A DNA stretch of 64,000 nt from Myxocyprinus asiaticus. Its lineage: Eukaryota > Chordata > Actinopteri > Cypriniformes > Catostomidae. Both the position numbers and the translations under genes were made by a program. Each line of letters opens with the position of its first letter. Position 1 is the first letter of the stretch. Location: the NCBI RefSeq assembly GCF_019703515.2, contig NC_059373.1, positions 11,691,281 through 11,755,280 on the forward strand, written 5' to 3'. This document shows, one piece after another, positions 60,110-64,000 of this stretch. Under the pieces are notes generated by a model. It was not told the origin of the DNA. It made no database searches and saw only the letters and a list, made by a program, of their open reading frames with translations.

Positions 60110-60914
60110 CAGTTGTGCTGAAAAGTTTGCATACCCTGGCAGAAATTGTGAAATTCTGGCAATGATTTTGAAAATAAAACACAGTCTTTTATTTAAGGAT
60201 AGTGATCATATGAAGCCATTCATTATCACATAGTTGTTTGGCTCCTTTTTAAATCATAATGGTAACAGAAATCACCCAAATGACCCTAATCAAAAGTTTA
60301 CATACCCTTGAATGTTTGGACTTGTTACAGACACACAAGGTGACACACACAGGTTTAAATGGCAATTAAAGGTAAATTTCCCACACCTGTGGCTTTAAAT
60401 TGCAATTAGTATCTGTGTATAAATAGTCAATGAGTTTGTTAGCTCTCACGTGGATGCACTGAGCAGGCTAGATACTGAGCCATGGGGAGCAGAAAAGAAC
60501 TGTCAAAAGACCTGCATAACAAGGTAATGGAACGATATAAAGATGGAAAAGGATATAAAAATATATCCAAAGCCTTGAAAATGCCAGTCAGTACTGTTCA
60601 ATCACTTATTAAGAAGTGGAAAATTCAGGGATCTCTTGATACCAAGCCAAGGTCAGGTAGACCATGAAAGATTTCAGCCACAGCTGCCGGAAGAATTGTT
60701 CGGGATACAAAGAAAAACCCACAGGTAACCTCAGGAAATTTCTGTTATCATTATGATTTAAAAAGGAGCCAAACAACTATGTGATGATAAATGGCTTCAT
60801 ATGATCACTATCCTTAAATAAAAGACTGTTTTTTGCATGATCAGTCATATTTTCAAAATCAATGCCAAAATTGCACAATTTCTGCCAAGGTATGCAAACG
60901 TTTGAGCACAACTG
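60110..60914 (+). mobile_element. Internally deleted Tc1-like element
   Basis: Left end CAGTTGTGCTGAAAAGTTTG and right end (reverse strand) CAGTTGTGCTCAAACGTTTG, the right followed by TA. The plus strand encodes the transposase N-terminus MGSRKELSKDLHNKVMERYK, then DGKGYKNISKALKMPVSTVQ and LIKKWKIQGSLDTKPRSGRP. A stop follows, then ISATAAGRIVRDTKKNPQVT, after which the catalytic domain is deleted. Non-autonomous. Confidence 0.88.
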
Positions 60915-61199
60915 TATATACACACACACATATATGGAACAACATGAGTGTGAGAAAACGATAATTTTCATTTTTGGGTGAAATATCCCTTTAAAAGAAA
61001 ATAGATAAACACACATGTATAATTAAAAAATAAATCTACAAACTAAATAAAGATTTTACATTGTAAATTTATGTGTATATTTAAAAAAGTAAATCATACA
61101 AAATTTTCTTATTGTTATCTTGGTTAAAAAAAATCTACTTTAGCACTCTCATTCTCAGAAACAAAATGACATGCATCACATTTTTTTATATGGCCTTAC

Positions 61200-61317
61200 C
61201 CCTTGCACAAACGAGACAGTGTTGTATTTCTGGTTCATGATGGCATTTTTGGGGTATTTCTCTTCTCATTTCTCAGGATGTCCCAGCCACACTGTCCAAG
61301 CCTTTAGCTCCTTCTTC
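61200..61317 (-). pseudogene. atp9b: atp9b exon fragment: [16 protein letters not shown] region, stop codon
   Basis: This is the most upstream fragment found. It follows a CAG acceptor and ends at GTAAGG. It reads [16 protein letters not shown], then TGA where the family has Cys, then EEKYPKNAIMNQKYN, ending in Gly before the next exon. It corresponds to the cytosolic N-terminal part just before membrane segment 1. The Arg of the KARTVWLG motif is Trp, consistent with CGG to TGG decay. The last residues (TVSFVQG) have drifted from the usual VFTFIPG. Confidence 0.9.
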
Positions 61318-63683
61318 CTGTGACATGTGTGAACCAGACATTCATAGCAGCTGCGTGACAGAACCCACAGGAGGAAAACTATTATCCAGTGATTAGATAA
61401 ATTCGTCAAAGAGAAGGACACAGTGCTACAGGCACAGTTTAGGCTTGGATTCCCCTAAATAGTCTTAATTTAAATATATCACTCACTACATAATTAGCCT
61501 AACAAATACAGCTGATCATTACCTCTAATTCAGGGGTTGCAAATTGAAAACTGGTGATTTTGTACAATTAATCACTTAGAATACATTTGATCTTGAACAT
61601 TAAGTCCTTTTGCAGTTTGCCACCAGTCGCATGTATCGAGTTGATTCCACTTGAAATACAGCTGATGTTAATGCAACATTAATGTAAGCAGCTTAACAGA
61701 GAACGTTTGAAGACTGCTCGGCCTAGTTTCACTTGAACTTTAAACAGACAAGACAGTGCACTTACACCAAGTAAAACTGAAATTGAAGAACATGATAAAA
61801 GTAAATGGAGAGAGAGGATGCTCACTGAACCTCATGAAAAGAGATATAAGCTTAGTCATAAACTTTGCAGAGTAAACACATGCATTCAGGGCAGTCTAGC
61901 CTAGTGATTAACATTCCAGGCTGATAACCAAAAGGTTGCAGGCTAGAATCCCACAAGTGGCAAGTTTTTGATTTATTGGCATTGTGTACTAGAGCTTAAC
62001 GCTAGGTTGCTCAAGAAGGACTGTTCATAAAGCCTAATAAGACATTATTCTACAACAGCACCATGTGAAAGTCACGAAAAAAATTCAAATGGTCCGCTGC
62101 TAATATTTACATTTCTACTGAATTCTACTTGTCTAACATTTACCTAGTGATAACTTGACCCATGTGCAATCTGTGCATTTTACTCACAATTTCTGTACTG
62201 ATTATGAGGTAAATCTGCTGAACAGATTTCAATTTGGTAAAATCGGTAAAAGTCAACATGGAATGGTGACATATGACATATTTCTAAGTGAAAGAATATT
62301 CAATGAGAAAAAAATGTTGGGTGGCACTTTTATCCATGGGGGATTGATTGGACTGTAAAAAGTGGACAATACCAGAATGGAGAAAGGTGATTGAAGTGAA
62401 TGAAATATAAGAGGGTTTGGTGACTTCAGCCAACAGAGAAAGTCGTTTCAGAGGTGGAACAAGTTATTACATTTTGATAGAAGATCACAAGGACATTTTT
62501 TCCTTTTTTCTTTTCTGGAAATAGCATGCACCGGGAACATGTAGTGGAATAAAAATAGGGTCAAATTCGATATGTTTACACCTCTCATCCACACTAAAAC
62601 AGCCTTTTCCTTCACCGAAAGTGGAGCGTTTCATAAACGCTCTCCATTACCACATACTTTGGACAACGATGACTGAATACAGAGTTTTCAAATGAAAACG
62701 GATTAATGTGGATGTGGCCTAAAATTAACAACAAACCTGTAGATGCCTGATAAACCCCTCCCTACTAAAAGTCAACATCTGATTCGCTGTGAAGGTCAGA
62801 GACAGCAGCAAACACTTTGTTGACCTTCATATTCATTTTATAATCTAGCTGTCGCCAACCCTGCGGAATACCGCGAAGCTGCTGAGGTGCTAAGACAGTA
62901 CTCTGCAGTGTACACAGTCATGCCGATTGGTTCGGCTGGCACTGAACTAAATTACTTAAACTTTGAAAAAAATAAAAATAATAATAATAATATTTGTGTT
63001 GGCCCTTTCTGTCTCCAGTCTGTAAGTGCCAGCACCCTGATTCATAAACAGATTATTTGCTCAAATGAATGTAGTTCAAATAATAGGGCCGTTTGAATAA
63101 GCAGAGTTATTCTGCTTGAATTATTTGTTCATTTCATAATCCTTTGCCTAAGCACACAGAAAATTACTGGAAAGCAGCAAACTGGTCAGCTGTGCAAAAT
63201 CCCATTTGTTCATTAGGAGAACAAAAATCAATATGCAGCTTACAATTGAGATGCACCACTGATAATGTAGAATAAGTGGAGGAGTGAAGCACACAGTTTC
63301 ATAACCATAAATTACTAATATCTCTTTTAAAGACACTTGTGTCATATGTCATTGACGTAACACAAAATGGCATTGCAATATTCTTTGAATGTCAGCTCAA
63401 AATAGCCATTTAGCAGCATCATTGTTGGCTGGATAAGCATATTTTCAGAGTCTTTGACCTTCTGACTGATGATGTGTAGAGAACACCTCAACCAAAAACA
63501 CGACCTGAGCTTGTGTGTGTATTTCATGCACAGTTACCGGTGCGTTAGAAAGAAGCCAAGCCAACCTGGCACAAGCACACTACAAACACACAGTAGGTTG
63601 CATGACAATGGTGACATTTGATTAACTAAAAGTGAAAGCCAAGATCCTCTGTCAAACCTCTGCTGAATGTTTTTAGCAATTTA
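61318..63683. other. Upstream side of atp9b; no first exon found
   Basis: The 5' coding exons of atp9b should lie in this direction, but no matching segment is visible here, so they are either beyond the right edge or lost. The stretch holds one tRNA-like SINE, a possible short MITE near 62570-62730 (GTTTACACCTCTCATCCACA), and A/T-rich sequence. Confidence 0.45.
61885..61968 (+). mobile_element. tRNA-like SINE head
   Basis: GTCTAGCCTAGTGATTAACA fits an A box and GGTTGCAGGCTAGAATCCCA a decayed B box. The following bases (AGCTTAACGCTAGGTTGCTC) resemble a SINE body. Confidence 0.6.
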
Positions 63684-64000
63684 CAGTTGAAGTCAGAAGT
63701 TTACACCCACCTTAGCCAAATACATTTCAACTCAGTTTTTCACAATTCCTGACATTTAATCATAGAAAACATTCCCTGTTTTAAGTCAGTTAGGATCACT
63801 ATTTTATTTTAAGAATGTGAAATGTCAGAATAATAGTAGAGAGAATTATTTATTTCAGCTTTTATTTCTTTTATTACATTCCCAGTGGAAGTTTACATAC
63901 ACTTTGTTAGTATTTGGTAGCATTGCCTTTAAATTGTTTAACTTGGGTCTAACATTTTGGGTAGCCTCTCACAAGCTTCTCACAAGAAGTTGCTGGAATT
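63684..64000 (-). mobile_element. Sleeping Beauty-type Tc1 element, cut by window end
   Basis: Starts at TA with CAGTTGAAGTCAGAAGTTTA and continues exactly in the order seen at 15778 (CACAATTCCTGACATTTAAT, TCAGAATAATAGTAGAGAGA, the internal repeat AGTGGAAGTTTACATACACT). Unlike the other copy, no L1 interrupts it. The transposase, if present, lies beyond the edge. Confidence 0.92.

Larger units (their letters stand above)
58926..60996. mobile_element. MITE with two Tc1-type elements nested in its loop
   Basis: Left arm starts TTTAAAGGGATAGTTCACCC, and right arm ends TTTTTGGGTGAAATATCCCT with TTAA. Both inner elements entered the TA-rich centre near 59245-59255. Left and right pieces otherwise line up as one copy. 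Confidence 0.85.
7399..61317 (-). pseudogene. atp9b: atp9b-like P4-ATPase pseudogene (unprocessed, whole locus)
   Basis: ATP9B is a class 2 P4-type ATPase (phospholipid flippase family) of the trans-Golgi/endosomal system. Eighteen fragments with AG/GT borders follow ATP9B order on the minus strand. ATP9B is preferred over ATP9A from stretches such as [26 protein letters not shown] and [18 protein letters not shown]. The locus cannot encode a full protein: five in-frame stops (61266-61268, 57179-57181, 51862-51864, 25244-25246, 10056-10058), frameshifts near 15355, 13776, 12443 and 9957, a SINE in one exon, DKTG changed to DKMG, and no exons for the segments GFVLAV to LTVR, SCFIRTDQLDGET, most of the P domain (TGDKLET and GDGGNDVS), or GYATIYTMFPVF onward. 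Introns are kept, so this is not a retrocopy. Most likely it is a decaying ohnolog in a polyploid fish. Sequencing error could explain single indels but not the combined lesions. 5' exons were not found. Confidence 0.93.

Noticed and set aside
5271..60996. CRISPR-like or other regularly spaced array formed by repeated CCATCCCAGATGTGT blocks
   Set aside because: These are the arms of dispersed palindromic MITEs, irregularly spaced and with matching inverted partners; eukaryotic repeats.
7399..61317. Interpretation as an active atp9b gene with sequencing errors
   Set aside because: Single indels could be errors, but five stop-creating substitutions, an exon-inserted SINE, the DKTG change and missing exons with phase breaks cannot all be.
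7399..61317. Assignment to ATP9A instead of ATP9B
   Set aside because: Distinguishing stretches ([46 protein letters not shown]) follow ATP9B.

Overview
The window looks like a piece of a teleost genome, most likely a cyprinid (carp, goldfish or barb type). The reasons are vertebrate intron-exon structure, abundant Tc1/mariner, hAT and short palindromic MITE copies, tRNA-derived SINEs of a kind typical of cyprinids, an L1 fragment, and long GATA/GACA tetranucleotide arrays. There are no bacterial features. The six-frame reading frames are mostly meaningless here: the only long ones are transposases, apart from frames running through simple repeats.

One host gene spans almost the whole window on the minus strand: a copy of atp9b (class 2 P4-ATPase, phospholipid-flippase family). 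I could place 18 exon fragments between 61317 and 7399, about 2.1 kb of coding sequence against a full-length protein of over 1,100 residues. They run from the residues before the first membrane segment to the C-terminus and stop codon. The first exon(s) lie to the right of the window or are lost. The introns are present, so this is not a retrocopy. It is clearly decayed: five substitutions to in-frame stop codons, at least four frameshifts, a tRNA-derived SINE inserted in a coding exon, an apparent splice-acceptor loss, a DKTG to DKMG change at the catalytic aspartate motif, and absent exons for parts of the actuator domain, most of the P domain and some membrane segments. Every gap in the protein alignment coincides with a break in intron phase or reading frame, so these look like real losses. 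The simplest explanation is a redundant duplicate (ohnolog) decaying in a polyploid cyprinid, with an intact copy elsewhere; that is inference.

The introns are filled with nested transposable elements. Main blocks: 15778-20043, a Sleeping Beauty-type Tc1 element split by an L1 with an 11-bp target-site duplication; 25670-27556, a hAT element containing a head-to-head palindromic Tc1 derivative; 27667-30289, a hAT remnant containing a full-length Tc1 element; 32800-34374, a second, nearly identical Tc1 element with an open 348-residue DD34E transposase; 36078-38955, a Tc1-like element containing another; 43361-44530, a hAT element; 57325-58506 and 58926-60996, MITEs that hold one and two further elements. 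The right edge (63684-64000) is the start of another Sleeping Beauty-type copy.

A few intronic stretches are not recognisably repetitive and are richer in G+C. One of them (51270-51600) clusters CCAAT boxes, an AP-1/MARE-like site, a CRE-like palindrome and CATTCC motifs. These are candidates for regulatory DNA that could outlive the host gene. No new multi-gene system is present; the points worth checking are the decay pattern of atp9b and the nested and palindromic transposons.
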